Source of the DNA: Defluviitaleaceae bacterium
Lineage (GTDB): Bacteria; Bacillota; Clostridia; Lachnospirales; WRAX01
Direction: 5' to 3'
NCBI GenBank assembly: GCA_009785595.1
Contig: WQVZ01000004.1
Span: 1 to 50,033 of the forward strand
Length of the DNA stretch: 50,033 bases
Shown here: positions 36,030 through 44,545 of the stretch, piece by piece
Layout: each line of letters begins with the position of its first letter
How positions within the stretch are numbered: the stretch's first letter is position 1
Translations under genes and position numbers: made by a program
Notes under the pieces: model-generated
Seen by the model: the letters and a program-made list of their open reading frames with translations, nothing else
Database searches by the model: none
What the model was told of the DNA's origin: nothing

Positions 36030-36521
36030 ATGGACAAAAAAGCACAGCAATATTGGGATGACTTTTGGGGTGAAAAAGAGCAACTGCGGCTTGTTGATGC
36101 GTGGCAGTTTGGTGTTGACCCTGACGGATTGGCACAGATGGTCATTGACGGGGAAAAGACAACGACGTCTAGCGCACATGCGCGGTATATAGCCAAAAAC
36201 TGGCCACTTCCGGTTGTTGGATCATATAGCGTTATCCTAAACAGCCAAGATGAACCGGTGGCGATTATTAAGGTGATAGACGTTAAGATTATGCCAATGA
36301 ACGAAGTGTCGGCAGAACACATGCGCGATGAAGGGGATTGTGGTTTGGACGGCGAAGATTGGTGGCCTATCCATGAAAAGTTCTTTACAGAATTGTTGGC
36401 AGAAATTGGGATGGTTTTTTCCGAAGACATATTGGTTATTTGTGAACGGTTCGAATTAGTTCATGCCAAAGGGAGGCATATAGACCATGGAAAAGCTAAG
36501 GCTGGCGGCCTGCGGCATTGA
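36030..36521 (+). CDS. ASCH-domain protein
   Basis: The 163-residue protein carries an ASCH domain, an RNA-binding fold related to PUA. The segment with DGEKTTTSSAH and the following VGSYSVILNSQDEPVAIIKV are typical. ASCH proteins are proposed RNA-binding or nucleoside-processing factors (the YqfB type hydrolyses N4-acetylcytidine), so no exact function is assigned. AAGGAG precedes the ATG by eight bases. Its last 35 bases overlap the next gene, which has its own ribosome site inside this reading frame. Confidence 0.85.
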   Translation: MDKKAQQYWDDFWGEKEQLRLVDAWQFGVDPDGLAQMVIDGEKTTTSSAHARYIAKNWPLPVVGSYSVILNSQDEPVAIIKVIDVKIMPMNEVSAEHMRDEGDCGLDGEDWWPIHEKFFTELLAEIGMVFSEDILVICERFELVHAKGRHIDHGKAKAGGLRH

Positions 36522-36870
36522 TTGTGCCGAATGTGCCCAATACAAAGTGACCATGAAGCAGGACTTGGCGGCGGCCGAATTGTTGGTAGATTGGTTTAAA
36601 AGTCAGGGGTGGATTGGGGAAGACGAAGGTGCCGAGGCGGTGATGAAAAAGGCGCCGTTGTGCTACGGCTGCTGGGATATAACGGATGATTGTTTTTGGC
36701 AGTGCGGTTGCGGCAGCATTGATTTTCGTGTGTGTTGCCGGGAAAAGCAAATAAACCATTGCGGCGAATGCGGCGACTTTCCGTGCGAACACTATATGAA
36801 GTGGGTGGAGATGACGCCGATTCATGAAAAGGCGATGGGGCGCTTGCTGTCGTTGAGAGATAACGCATAA
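36487..36870 (+). CDS. DUF3795 cysteine-rich protein
   Basis: The 127-residue protein is a DUF3795 member: a start like AACGIDCAECAQYK, a middle CYGCWDITDDCFWQCGC and a late CGECGDFPCEHYMKW. More than a dozen cysteines in pairs suggest a zinc or iron-sulfur site, but no function is known for the family. The ATG follows GGGAGG and overlaps the ASCH gene by 35 bases, so the two may be translated together. The gene ends 15 bases before a convergent DUF1361 pseudogene. Confidence 0.82.
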   Translation: MEKLRLAACGIDCAECAQYKVTMKQDLAAAELLVDWFKSQGWIGEDEGAEAVMKKAPLCYGCWDITDDCFWQCGCGSIDFRVCCREKQINHCGECGDFPCEHYMKWVEMTPIHEKAMGRLLSLRDNA

Positions 36871-36885
36871 GCTTGTAGGTATTTT

Positions 36886-37557
36886 TCATTTATGCCTGCC
36901 AAAGCCATGTACGCCACAATATATCAACATCAGAAATGCGCCCAACAAAAATACAAAAAGCATTTCTTCTCCGGATAATTGGATGTAAGGCAGCAAAACC
37001 CCGGGATTTCTAAAAACATACCAACTGTTAAGCCTGATGAAACGTCCCAGATATATTGCCCAACTGCTTAAAAAGTTGACTATTATCACCATGGCCCATC
37101 CGGTTATTTTCCCAAGGTGTTTTTCGGTTATGTCATGTATTATCTCTAAAGATGCCAATCCCATCAATATTCCGTACTATATAAAGCTCGTGAACAAAAT
37201 GAAATCATACCATGGCTGAAGCATAAAATCCATTGATCCCCATTGAAAGAAGGCAATTCCGCTAAAGTGTACGTAATTTGTAAATAGATATGGTGCGTTT
37301 GGAAAAAATAACAGCCATAACGCCCCTAATGGAAGCAGGCTAAGTGTGCAAATTTTTGATTCTTTAAAGTTGCTGATTAACAGCATCGCGCACGAAATTG
37401 CATATGGTATCCATGCTAAAAACAAATTTATTGCCATGAAAAAATACATTCTTTCCCCAAGCACATTACTTCTTAGCAGGTACAAGGTAAAGGCGAAAGC
37501 GGACAACAATAAAAATATGACCATTCGCTTTGCTTCGAGCCTTGCTTTCATATTCAT
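36886..37557 (-). pseudogene. DUF1361 membrane protein gene broken by an amber codon
   Basis: Two neighbouring frames on this strand belong together. The first half has four hydrophobic segments and LFFPNAPYLFTNYVHFSG; it stops at TAG 37177-37179 after ILFTSFI. Reading on in the same frame gives YGILMGLASLEIIHDITEK and later GRFIRLNSWYVFRNP, which is the second half of the same DUF1361 domain. Only one in-frame TAG separates them, with no frameshift, so the break is a nonsense change, possibly from TGG. The full product would be about 220 residues with six or seven membrane segments. AAGGAGG stands seven bases before the ATG at 37557. Confidence 0.85.
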
Positions 37558-37596
37558 AATACGTCCTCCTTGCTTTTTAATCTTAAATCGTAAAAC

Positions 37597-37624
37597 CACC
37601 CTCCGGCATTGATACCGGAGGGTG
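37597..37624 (-). terminator. intrinsic terminator of the SH3 protein gene
   Basis: On the minus strand, CACCCTCCGG and CCGGAGGGTG form a perfect 10-bp stem with an 8-base loop, followed by GTTTT. It stands 18 bases after the stop codon of the SH3 gene and before the DUF1361 pseudogene. Confidence 0.82.
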
Positions 37625-37642
37625 TTGTTTATATAAATGGAG

Positions 37643-38428
37643 TTATCTTGCGGAGTTAAAGGCCTCTCTGACGGCGGCTTGCATAGTGGCTTCGTAGCGG
37701 CGGTTGCCGTTGTGGGTGGTAGAGCGGTAAAAATGCAGGCATATGTGGCCGTTAAAGTTATTGCCGCTTATGGTAGAGCCGCCGTGGGGCATGCCATTGA
37801 TGGCGGCAGCGAAGGTGCGGCCGTTGAAAGTGACCAGCACAGGGCGGGCATCCCAGGACCAGCGACCGCCGTATATGGCGCGCAGGGTTTCGGTGTCTTG
37901 AGCGTTTATGGGCTCTACATCGGCGTGGTTGCCATTGGAGAAGTTTCTTATGTAAAAAGTGCGGCTGGTGCGGACATCATATACATGTATGCGGGTGCCG
38001 GTTGGCATTATTTGTCGCATATCGCGCCAGGGCAGTTTTTCTATATTGCCGTTTCTTTGGGTGGTGCTGGTTGTGGTTTCGGGCTGTGTTGTGTTGTCGA
38101 TGGGGCGGATGAATTCGGAGGAAACAAAGCCAGACATATTGTTGACGCTGACGGCGGAGAAGCCGTATGGGTCAAAATTTGTTACGACAACCACGGTGCC
38201 GCGAGGCAACAGGGCTATACGATAGTAACTGGTGGCGGGGCCGCGGCGCAGGTTAAGGTTGGCTGTGGTGACGAATTCTGTTATAACAGGGGCTTCTTCA
38301 TCGGTTTCGGTTGTTTCTGCCGCATATGCTGTCTGGCTGTAAAGTGCCGTAGCCATAAGCATTGCCAGGGTCAATATGGAAGCTTTTGCTATGTAACGAA
38401 GGTGCCTTTTGCCTTTGGTGCGTGTCAT
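37643..38428 (-). CDS. exported SH3-domain protein with His/Cys-rich C-terminal domain
   Basis: The 261-residue precursor has a signal peptide (basic start, hydrophobic 16-30, cleavage likely near AYA-AE at 37). A bacterial SH3 domain (about 51-110, with LNLRRGPATSYYRIALLPRG) should bind peptidoglycan. A Thr-rich linker follows. The C-terminal domain (about 130-261) has H215, H228, C230, H232 and H239 in the NGHICLHFYRSTTH region, a pattern seen in uncharacterised Clostridia wall proteins; it recalls, without matching, the HxxxC of L,D-transpeptidases. GAGGG precedes the ATG, and a good promoter and a terminator flank it, so it is a single-gene transcript. Confidence 0.82.
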   Translation of the reverse strand: MTRTKGKRHLRYIAKASILTLAMLMATALYSQTAYAAETTETDEEAPVITEFVTTANLNLRRGPATSYYRIALLPRGTVVVVTNFDPYGFSAVSVNNMSGFVSSEFIRPIDNTTQPETTTSTTQRNGNIEKLPWRDMRQIMPTGTRIHVYDVRTSRTFYIRNFSNGNHADVEPINAQDTETLRAIYGGRWSWDARPVLVTFNGRTFAAAINGMPHGGSTISGNNFNGHICLHFYRSTTHNGNRRYEATMQAAVREAFNSAR

Positions 38429-38502
38429 GAAATCCCTCTTCCGTAATAAGATTGTAAGGTTATGTAAACATGTTACGGCTTTGCTATTAAATTGTTAAAT
38501 GT

Positions 38503-38531
38503 ATTGTAACAACTGCGTAATAATTTGTCAA
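38503..38531 (-). promoter_or_regulatory. sigma-A promoter of the SH3 protein gene
   Basis: On the minus strand, TTGACA (38526-38531) and TACAAT (38503-38508) stand 17 bases apart, and the start codon lies about 75 bases downstream of the -10 box. The -35 is perfect and the -10 is one base from consensus. Confidence 0.8.
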
Positions 38532-38733
38532 GCATTTTTTTCGAAAATTTGCCAAAATTTTTGCATATGCCATTTTATGCGGTTTATATGGGTTTTGTTA
38601 AAGGATAAGCATGACAAAATGGAACAATACCAACTTACAACCTATCTGCTTAGCACCATTTAGATTGAAATTTGGTATAAAATGTCACAAATTTGTATGT
38701 CGCACAAAAATGCGCAAAAATTGAAAAAAATCC

Positions 38734-38763
38734 TTGACAGGGGCGGTGCGGTTGGTGTATAAT
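38734..38763 (+). promoter_or_regulatory. sigma-A promoter of the S10 ribosomal operon
   Basis: TTGACA (38734-38739) and TATAAT (38758-38763) are both perfect, with an 18-base GC-rich spacer. The rpsJ start is about 280 bases downstream, so there is a long leader. An AT-rich tract lies directly upstream of the -35 box and may act as an UP element. Confidence 0.85.
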
Positions 38764-38769
38764 GGCTGG

Positions 38770-39043
38770 TGTTGTGACAAAAGTGCCGTAGTGGGTGCTT
38801 TTAGTGATGATGCGGAAGGTTGCCCTAATTTCCATGGGGAATCGGCGGGTTAATTTCCGAGGAGCGATGTTTGGGCCATAGAGTCTAAGCGAACAGTCAC
38901 TGCATAAATTGGGAAGGATGAAGGATTTCTTCCTAATATAGTATCTTGGTTAATTTCCAATATGGAACACTCGGGTGAGTGTAACCGGGATTATGCGGTC
39001 GCTTCTTATTGCAACAACTTTAAAACAAGGAGGGACTTTTTTA
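38770..39043 (+). promoter_or_regulatory. long structured leader of the S10 operon
   Basis: About 270 untranslated bases precede rpsJ, with no convincing small gene. Local hairpins are visible: ACACTC-GGGT-GAGTGT (38967-38982), ACCG...CGGT (38984-38999) and GGAAG...CTTCC (38912-38933). TTAATTTCC occurs twice (near 38850 and 38950). A ribosomal protein such as L4 binds the S10 leader in E. coli; a similar autoregulatory RNA here is inference. I do not recognise a named riboswitch. Confidence 0.5.
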
Positions 39044-39373
39044 ATGGCTGAAAAAGCTGGTGGCAAAAGCAACAAAATCAGAATTTGTCTGAAAGCCTAT
39101 GACCACAAAATTATTGACCAAAGCGTTGTGCAAATTATTGACACAGCCAAGAAAACCGGGGCCGAAGTGAAAGGGCCGATACCGATGCCGACAAAGCGTG
39201 AGATTATCACCATTTTGCGGGCGGTACACAAGTATAAGGACAGCAGGGAGCAGTTTGAACAACGCACCCACAAGCGCCTTATAGACATACTTTCTCCAAC
39301 CCCAAAGACTGTTGATGCGCTAAGCCGCCTGGATTTACCAGAAGGCGTGGGCATTACCCTTAAAATTATGTAA
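39044..39373 (+). CDS. rpsJ: ribosomal protein S10
   Basis: S10 is a protein of the 30S head and also the NusE antitermination factor. The 109-residue protein has the typical [12 protein letters not shown] start region and [18 protein letters not shown]. It carries about ten extra N-terminal residues ([10 protein letters not shown]) compared with most S10. ATG 39044 lies ten bases after AGGAGG; the longer frame from 38975 reads through leader RNA and is not used. It is the first gene of the operon. Confidence 0.97.
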   Translation: MAEKAGGKSNKIRICLKAYDHKIIDQSVVQIIDTAKKTGAEVKGPIPMPTKREIITILRAVHKYKDSREQFEQRTHKRLIDILSPTPKTVDALSRLDLPEGVGITLKIM

Positions 39374-39426
39374 TTATATTTCATGATTGTGCGTGACGCA
39401 TAATCCGCTGAAGGAGGAAAAGAATT

Positions 39427-40077
39427 TTGAAAAAAGCAATTATGGCCAAGAAAATTGGCATGACACAGGTGTTTTCTGAAAATGGCGAGCTTGTACCGGT
39501 GACGGTGCTTGAAGCCGGCCCATGTGTGGTGGTACAAAAGAAAACCATGGAAAACGACGGATATTCTGCCGTGCAGGTTGGTTTTTTGGATGCCAGACAA
39601 AATGTGCGGGGCAATTATTACGTAAACAAGCCGGTAAAAGGGCATTTTGACAAGGTTTCGGTTACTCCTAAAAAGTATCTGAAAGAGTTTAAGCTGGAAG
39701 ATGCCGAGAATTATGAGATTGGCGCGGAAATTAAAGCCGATGTGTTTGCACCCGGCGACAAAGTGGATGTAACAGGCGTCTCTAAAGGTAAGGGTTTCCA
39801 AGGTGCCATCAAACGTCACGGCCAAGGCCGCGGCCCCATGTCCCATGGTTCTAAGTATCACAGAGGTTTGGGTTCTTTGGGTGCAGGTACAAGCCCCGGC
39901 CGTGTTATGAAAGGCAAAAGAATGCCGGGCCACATGGGTAACAAGCAGATAACCGTACAAAACCTTACCATTGTACGTACCGATGCGGAAAAAAACCTTA
40001 TATTGGTAAAGGGTGCTGTGCCCGGACCGAGAGGAACCCTGTTGACTATAAAAAATACCGTAAAATTTGATAATTAG
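39427..40077 (+). CDS. rplC: ribosomal protein L3
   Basis: L3 is an early 50S assembly protein near the peptidyl-transferase centre. The 216-residue protein has [20 protein letters not shown] near its start and the conserved [17 protein letters not shown] and [20 protein letters not shown] loops. The start is TTG 39427, nine bases behind AAGGAGG; the ATG five codons later is too far from the site. It lies 53 bases after rpsJ. Confidence 0.97.
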   Translation: MKKAIMAKKIGMTQVFSENGELVPVTVLEAGPCVVVQKKTMENDGYSAVQVGFLDARQNVRGNYYVNKPVKGHFDKVSVTPKKYLKEFKLEDAENYEIGAEIKADVFAPGDKVDVTGVSKGKGFQGAIKRHGQGRGPMSHGSKYHRGLGSLGAGTSPGRVMKGKRMPGHMGNKQITVQNLTIVRTDAEKNLILVKGAVPGPRGTLLTIKNTVKFDN

Positions 40078-40107
40078 TACCGAATTTTGACGAAAGGAGG
40101 AAATATC

Positions 40108-40728
40108 GTGGCAAATGTTGATTTATATAATATGAGCGGGGCCGTGGTTGGCAGTGTGGAGCTTAATGACGAAATTTTTGGCATTAAACCCAATCCTGAT
40201 GTGGTGCACCAAGCTGTGGTGCAATATTTAGCCAACCAGCGCCAAGGCACCAAAAGTGCCAAAACCCGTGCGGAAGTGCGGGGCGGCGGCGCGAAACCCA
40301 GACCCCAAAAGGGTACGGGCCGCTCTCGCCAGGGCACCATACGTGCGCCCCAATGGAAAGGCGGCGGCGTGGTGTTCGCGCCAAAACCAAGGGATTATTC
40401 CTTTAAACTTAACAAAAAGGTAAAGCGCCTGGCCATGAAAAGTGTGTTGTCCAGCAAAGTTACCGACGGCAAGCTGTTGGTGCTGGATGCGCTGACGCTG
40501 CCTGAGGTAAAAACCAAAGAGATGGCAAAAGTGCTGGGTAATATTAAAGTAGGCAAAGCCCTGGTGGTGTTGCCGGAAGACAGCCAAAACGTGGTTATGT
40601 CCGCACGCAATATCCCCGGCGTAAAAACCTGCGGGGTTAACACCATCAATGTATACGATATTTTAAAATATGACCACCTGGTGGTTACGAAAGACGCTGT
40701 GGAAAAAATGCAGGAGGTGTATATATAA
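40108..40728 (+). CDS. rplD: ribosomal protein L4
   Basis: L4 binds 23S rRNA near the exit tunnel, and in some bacteria represses its own operon by binding the leader. The 206-residue protein has the tunnel loop with RGGGAKPRPQKGTGRSRQG. The start is GTG 40108, seven bases after AAAGGAGG, giving MANVDLYN; the frame further upstream covers the ribosome site itself. Confidence 0.97.
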   Translation: MANVDLYNMSGAVVGSVELNDEIFGIKPNPDVVHQAVVQYLANQRQGTKSAKTRAEVRGGGAKPRPQKGTGRSRQGTIRAPQWKGGGVVFAPKPRDYSFKLNKKVKRLAMKSVLSSKVTDGKLLVLDALTLPEVKTKEMAKVLGNIKVGKALVVLPEDSQNVVMSARNIPGVKTCGVNTINVYDILKYDHLVVTKDAVEKMQEVYI

Positions 40729-40729
40729 T

Positions 40730-41032
40730 ATGGCTGATTTAAAATATTACGACATCATCCTAAAGCCCGTCATCACCGAAAAAAGCATGAACGAAATGGC
40801 GGACAAAAAATATGCCTTTTATGTGCATCCCAGTGCCACAAAAAACCAAATTAAAGAAGCTGTGCAAAAGATGTTTGAAGGTACAGTGGTGGACAGAGTA
40901 AACACCATGAACCTTATGGGCAAAAAGAAGCGCACGCGCAGCCATAAATATGGAAGAAGACCGGCACGCAAAAAGGCAATTATAAAACTGACACCCGATA
41001 GCAAAGAAATTGAAATCTTCCAAGGAATGTAA
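40730..41032 (+). CDS. rplW: ribosomal protein L23
   Basis: L23 lies at the tunnel exit and docks trigger factor and SRP. The 100-residue protein has YDIILKPVITEKSMN and YAFYVHPSATKNQIKEAVQ, normal for the family. ATG 40730 starts one base after the rplD stop; AGGAGG lies inside the end of rplD. The longer frame from 40670 is an overlap artefact. Confidence 0.96.
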   Translation: MADLKYYDIILKPVITEKSMNEMADKKYAFYVHPSATKNQIKEAVQKMFEGTVVDRVNTMNLMGKKKRTRSHKYGRRPARKKAIIKLTPDSKEIEIFQGM

Positions 41033-41046
41033 AGGATGTGAAATAG

Positions 41047-41880
41047 TTGGGAATAAAACGATTTAGGCCCATTACGCCTTCCCGCAGGCATATGACCAGC
41101 TTGGATTTTTCTGAAATAACAAAGAAAAAGCCGGAAAAAAGCCTGGTTGTACATCTTAAAAAGCATTCGGGCAGGAATAACCAGGGCAAGATAACCGTGC
41201 GCCACCGCGGCGGCGGACATAAGATAAAATACCGTATCATCGACTTTAAACGCATGAAGGATGACATACCGGCAACTGTAAAGGCCATAGAATATGACCC
41301 AAACCGCACGGCCAATATTGCACTTTTGGCATATGCCGATGGCGAAAAGCGTTATATCATAGCACCAACGGGTCTTAAAGTCGGGGACAAGCTGATGAAC
41401 GGCCCCAATGCGGAGATACGCCTGGGCAATTGCTTGCCTATGACCAATATCCCATTGGGCAGTGAAATTCATAACATCGAAATGAAGCCGGGCAAAGGCG
41501 CGCAAATGGTGCGCAGTGCCGGCAACAGCGCGCAACTGATGGCACGTGAGGGCAAAATGGCCACCGTGCGTCTGCCGAGCGGCGAAACCCGCATGGTGCC
41601 GGTAAATTGCCGGGCAACCTTGGGTGCTGTGGGCAATAGTGACCACGAGCTTGTTAAGATAGGTAAAGCGGGCCGTAAGCGTCATATGGGTATACGCCCA
41701 ACAGTACGTGGCTCGGTTATGAACCCGGTTGATCACCCCCACGGCGGCGGTGAGGGCCGTGCGCCAATAGGCCGCCCTGCACCATCTACACCTTGGGGCA
41801 AGCCGGCACTGGGCTACAAAACCCGTAAGAAAAACAAGCATAGTGACAAGTATATTGTGAGCAAGCGCAAGAAGAAGTAG
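41047..41880 (+). CDS. rplB: ribosomal protein L2
   Basis: L2 is needed for subunit joining and peptidyl transfer. The 277-residue protein has [19 protein letters not shown] at its start, the [18 protein letters not shown] segment and the C-terminal [19 protein letters not shown] containing the functional His. The start is TTG 41047 behind AAGGATGTGA. In the usual operon rpsS follows directly; here a foreign-looking gene stands between. Confidence 0.97.
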   Translation: MGIKRFRPITPSRRHMTSLDFSEITKKKPEKSLVVHLKKHSGRNNQGKITVRHRGGGHKIKYRIIDFKRMKDDIPATVKAIEYDPNRTANIALLAYADGEKRYIIAPTGLKVGDKLMNGPNAEIRLGNCLPMTNIPLGSEIHNIEMKPGKGAQMVRSAGNSAQLMAREGKMATVRLPSGETRMVPVNCRATLGAVGNSDHELVKIGKAGRKRHMGIRPTVRGSVMNPVDHPHGGGEGRAPIGRPAPSTPWGKPALGYKTRKKNKHSDKYIVSKRKKK

Positions 41881-41891
41881 TGGAGGCCGCT

Positions 41892-42407
41892 ATGGAACCT
41901 AAAATTGTAAATTTTGGCCCTGTTAAAGTTGCGGGACATCTGCATAAGTGTACTCATGGGAGCAACACTATACCTGCCTTTTGGGGCGAGGTGCTTGCCG
42001 ATGGCCGCCATCAAAAACTGCATAGCCAGGATTTTGCGGAATGTCACAACGATTTTGGCATTTGTTTTGGTGATGCCGATGATGACCAGACATTAAATTA
42101 TATACTTGGGTTGGCGGTTAAGCCGGGTGCTGTTGTGCCTGAGGAATATCATCAATATGATATTGGTGAAGGGCAGTATGCGGTGCTTGCAACGCCGCCT
42201 AATGCCGGAGAAGATTTTTCTAAAGAGATACAGAGAATATGGCCGACCATATATGGCTGGCTGGAGAATAATGCGGAATATGCTGCAGACCATGAAGCTT
42301 CTTGTTTTGAGCTTTACAGATGTGAATGTAAGGATGGCGTGGAATGTGAGGCCTGCAAAACGGGACAGATGGTTTGTGAAGTATATGTAGCCGTGAAAAA
42401 GAAGTGA
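41892..42407 (+). CDS. GyrI/AraC-type effector-binding-domain protein inside the S10 operon
   Basis: This 171-residue protein is not a ribosomal protein. It resembles the stand-alone effector-binding domain of AraC-type and SoxR/BmrR-type regulators (GyrI-like family): KVAGHLHKCTHGSN and FWGEVLADG in the first half, IWPTIYGWLENNAEYAADH, then the conserved Glu140 in CFELYR and the closing VCEVYVAVKKK. The second half carries a Cys-rich segment (C138, C144, C146, C152, C155, C162), perhaps a metal or redox site. There is no DNA-binding domain. GGAGG stands five bases before ATG 41892; an in-frame GTG at 41880 overlaps the rplB stop. It sits between L2 and S19, where no gene is expected, and is in frame and intact, so it is probably expressed at ribosomal-operon levels. 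Confidence 0.8.
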   Translation: MEPKIVNFGPVKVAGHLHKCTHGSNTIPAFWGEVLADGRHQKLHSQDFAECHNDFGICFGDADDDQTLNYILGLAVKPGAVVPEEYHQYDIGEGQYAVLATPPNAGEDFSKEIQRIWPTIYGWLENNAEYAADHEASCFELYRCECKDGVECEACKTGQMVCEVYVAVKKK

Positions 42408-42429
42408 TAGCACGGAAAGGAGGTAAACA

Positions 42430-42711
42430 ATGGCAAGGTCACTTAAAAAGGGTCCGTTTTGTGACGATCACCTGCTTAAAAAGGTAGAAACCCAAAACGA
42501 TTCAAATACAAAAACCGTAATTAAAACATGGAGCCGCCGCTCCACCATATTCCCTCAAATGATTGGCCATACCATAGCCGTTCATGACGGCCGCAAGCAT
42601 GTACCTGTGTACATTAGCGAAGATATGGTAGGGCACAAGTTGGGCGAATTTGCAATGACACGTACCTACAGAGGGCACGTTAAAGATGAGCGCCGCTCGA
42701 GAGTGCGCTAG
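42430..42711 (+). CDS. rpsS: ribosomal protein S19
   Basis: S19 is in the 30S head and contacts the decoding tRNA. The 93-residue protein has [38 protein letters not shown] and the closing [25 protein letters not shown] precedes the ATG. Its stop codon TAG shares its last base with a GTAGGGGCG palindrome that separates it from rplV. Confidence 0.97.
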   Translation: MARSLKKGPFCDDHLLKKVETQNDSNTKTVIKTWSRRSTIFPQMIGHTIAVHDGRKHVPVYISEDMVGHKLGEFAMTRTYRGHVKDERRSRVR

Positions 42712-42732
42712 TAGGGGCGACCTACGGTCGCC
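42711..42732 (+). repeat. GTAGGGGCG-type palindrome between rpsS and rplV
   Basis: GTAGG then GGCGACC, TAC and GGTCGCC form a perfect 7-bp stem. It begins in the last base of the rpsS stop codon and lies inside the ribosomal operon, so it is transcribed as a hairpin between two cistrons. Confidence 0.8.
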
Positions 42733-42765
42733 TGGTTATCGAATTAGTTGGAAGGAGGTAGGGAT

Positions 42766-43167
42766 GTGTCTAAGGGACATCGGACGCAGATAAAGAAAGA
42801 AAGAAATAAAGAAAACAGAGACACGCGGCCCCAGGCTCATGCCAAATATGTGCGGATATCCGACACAAAAGCCCGTATTGTGCTGGACAGCATAAAGGGC
42901 AAAGGCATAAATGAAGCCCGGGCTATATTGACATATTCGCCCCGGTATGCGGCAGAAATTGCGCTTAAGGTGCTTAACAGTGCCGTGGCCAATGCAGAGC
43001 ATAACCTGGGTATGGACGCGGATGTATTGTATGTGCAGGAGGTTCACGCCAACAGAGGCAGGAGCCATTATGGCAGATGGCGCTTGAAGCCACGCGCCAA
43101 AGGCCGCGCAAACAGGATAGAGCGTAAAGTAAGCCACGTATCCATCATATTGAACGAGAAGAATTAG
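42766..43167 (+). CDS. rplV: ribosomal protein L22
   Basis: L22 lines the exit tunnel and is a site of macrolide resistance. The 133-residue protein has [40 protein letters not shown] and the late [20 protein letters not shown]. It has about 20 extra basic N-terminal residues. The start is GTG 42766, seven bases after AAGGAGG; an ATG two bases earlier is out of frame. Confidence 0.96.
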   Translation: MSKGHRTQIKKERNKENRDTRPQAHAKYVRISDTKARIVLDSIKGKGINEARAILTYSPRYAAEIALKVLNSAVANAEHNLGMDADVLYVQEVHANRGRSHYGRWRLKPRAKGRANRIERKVSHVSIILNEKN

Positions 43168-43183
43168 AAAAGGTGGTGAAAAT

Positions 43184-43855
43184 TTGGGACAGAAGGTTAA
43201 TCCCCATGGCCTGAGAGTGGGCATAAACAAAGAATGGGACAGCGTATGGTATGCCGAGAAGGGTTTTGGCGATCTGCTGGTTGAAGACAACAAAATTAGG
43301 AAATACATCAAGAAAAAGCTGTTTTTGGCTGGGGTTTCCAGGATAACAATTTCACGCACCACAAACCACGTGCGTGTAACGGTGCATACAGCCAAGCCGG
43401 GCATCGTAATAGGCCGCAGCGGCCAAGCCATTGCAGAACTGGGCACAGAGGTGCAAAAATTTGTAGCCGACCCAAAGACGAAGGTCATCATTAATGTGGA
43501 AGAAATTAAGCGGCCGGAGCTTTCCAGCCAGCTTGTGGCCGAGGATATTGCCCGCCAGCTGGAAAACCGCGTTACCTTCCGCCGTGCTATGAAGCAAGCC
43601 ATGACCCGTACCATGAAATTTGGGGCAAAAGGCATAAAGACACAAGTATCCGGACGTTTGGGCGGTGCTGATATTGCCAGAAGTGAGCATTATCACGAAG
43701 GCACGATACCGCTGCAAACCCTGCGGGCCGATATTGACTATGGCTTCGCGGAAGCAGACACCACCTATGGCAAGCTGGGTGTGAAGGTCTGGATTTATAA
43801 AGGCGAAATTCTCCCTGTGCGAGATTCTAAGCGACCAAAGGGGGCAAGAGCATAA
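43184..43855 (+). CDS. rpsC: ribosomal protein S3
   Basis: S3 is at the mRNA entry of the 30S subunit and contributes to helicase activity. The 223-residue protein has [18 protein letters not shown], the KH domain with [11 protein letters not shown], and the C-terminal [15 protein letters not shown] and WIYKGEILP. The start is a TTG behind AAAGGTGGTGA. The stop overlaps the rplP start by one base. Confidence 0.97.
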   Translation: MGQKVNPHGLRVGINKEWDSVWYAEKGFGDLLVEDNKIRKYIKKKLFLAGVSRITISRTTNHVRVTVHTAKPGIVIGRSGQAIAELGTEVQKFVADPKTKVIINVEEIKRPELSSQLVAEDIARQLENRVTFRRAMKQAMTRTMKFGAKGIKTQVSGRLGGADIARSEHYHEGTIPLQTLRADIDYGFAEADTTYGKLGVKVWIYKGEILPVRDSKRPKGARA

Positions 43856-44322
43856 TGCTGACACCAAAAAGAGTAAAAAGACGTAAGCAATTTAGAGGCC
43901 GTATGAAAGGCAAAGCATTGCGGGGCAATCGCATAATCTACGGCGATTTTGGCCTGGTGGCAATGGAGCCAAGCTGGATAACCTCTAACCAAATAGAAGC
44001 TGCCCGTGTAGCTATGACCAGATACATCAAGCGTGGCGGTAATGTATGGATAAAGATTTTTCCTGACAAGCCCGTAACGGCCAAGCCGGCTGAAACCCGC
44101 ATGGGTTCTGGTAAAGGTGCGCCGGATTATTGGGTGGCTGTGGTAAGGCCCGGCCGTGTAATGTTTGAGCTTAATGGCGTTGCAGAAGAAACAGCCAGAG
44201 AAGCCCTGCGCCTGGCCATGCACAAGCTGCCAATAAAATGCAGAATTTTGTCCAGAGAAGAATTGGATAAAGAGCTGGACGCAAAGAATCAATCGAATAA
44301 GGAAGACGGTGATGCGCTGTGA
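43855..44322 (+). CDS. rplP: ribosomal protein L16
   Basis: L16 organises the tRNA-binding sites of the 50S subunit. The 155-residue protein has [19 protein letters not shown], the GFGLV-type loop here as [11 protein letters not shown], and KMGSGKGAP-type [19 protein letters not shown]. It is about ten residues longer than usual, with an acidic, Asn-rich C-terminal tail. Its start overlaps the rpsC stop and its stop overlaps the rpmC start. Confidence 0.97.
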   Translation: MLTPKRVKRRKQFRGRMKGKALRGNRIIYGDFGLVAMEPSWITSNQIEAARVAMTRYIKRGGNVWIKIFPDKPVTAKPAETRMGSGKGAPDYWVAVVRPGRVMFELNGVAEETAREALRLAMHKLPIKCRILSREELDKELDAKNQSNKEDGDAL

Positions 44323-44531
44323 AGAGTAACAATTATGTAGAGGAGCTGTTGGCCAAGTCTCACGCAGAGCTTAGCGCCGAGCTTGTGGATACCAAAAAGG
44401 AGCTTTTTAACCTAAGGCTGCAAAACGCCACAAACCAGCTGGATAACACCGCCAGAATAAAAGAAGTAAGACGCAACATCGCCCGCATCAGAACCGTTAT
44501 GACGCAAAAACAACGCGGGCTGGTTAGCTAG
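44319..44531 (+). CDS. rpmC: ribosomal protein L29
   Basis: L29 is a small helical protein at the tunnel exit. The 70-residue protein has [20 protein letters not shown] and the closing [18 protein letters not shown]. The start is a GTG overlapping the rplP stop by four bases, so translation is coupled. Confidence 0.95.
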   Translation: MKSNNYVEELLAKSHAELSAELVDTKKELFNLRLQNATNQLDNTARIKEVRRNIARIRTVMTQKQRGLVS

Positions 44532-44545
44532 GGAGGAGACAAACT

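Noticed and set aside
37177-37179. TAG read as pyrrolysine in the DUF1361 gene
   Set aside because: Many genes here, including rplB, rpsS, rplR and rpmD, end properly at TAG, and no pyl genes are seen, so a plain nonsense codon is simpler.
40819-41841. 340-codon open frame on the minus strand across rplW and rplB
   Set aside because: It is antisense to two certain ribosomal protein genes and its composition is unlike a protein.
42736-43635. 299-codon open frame on the minus strand across rplV and rpsC
   Set aside because: It is antisense to two certain ribosomal protein genes; no start signal was seen.
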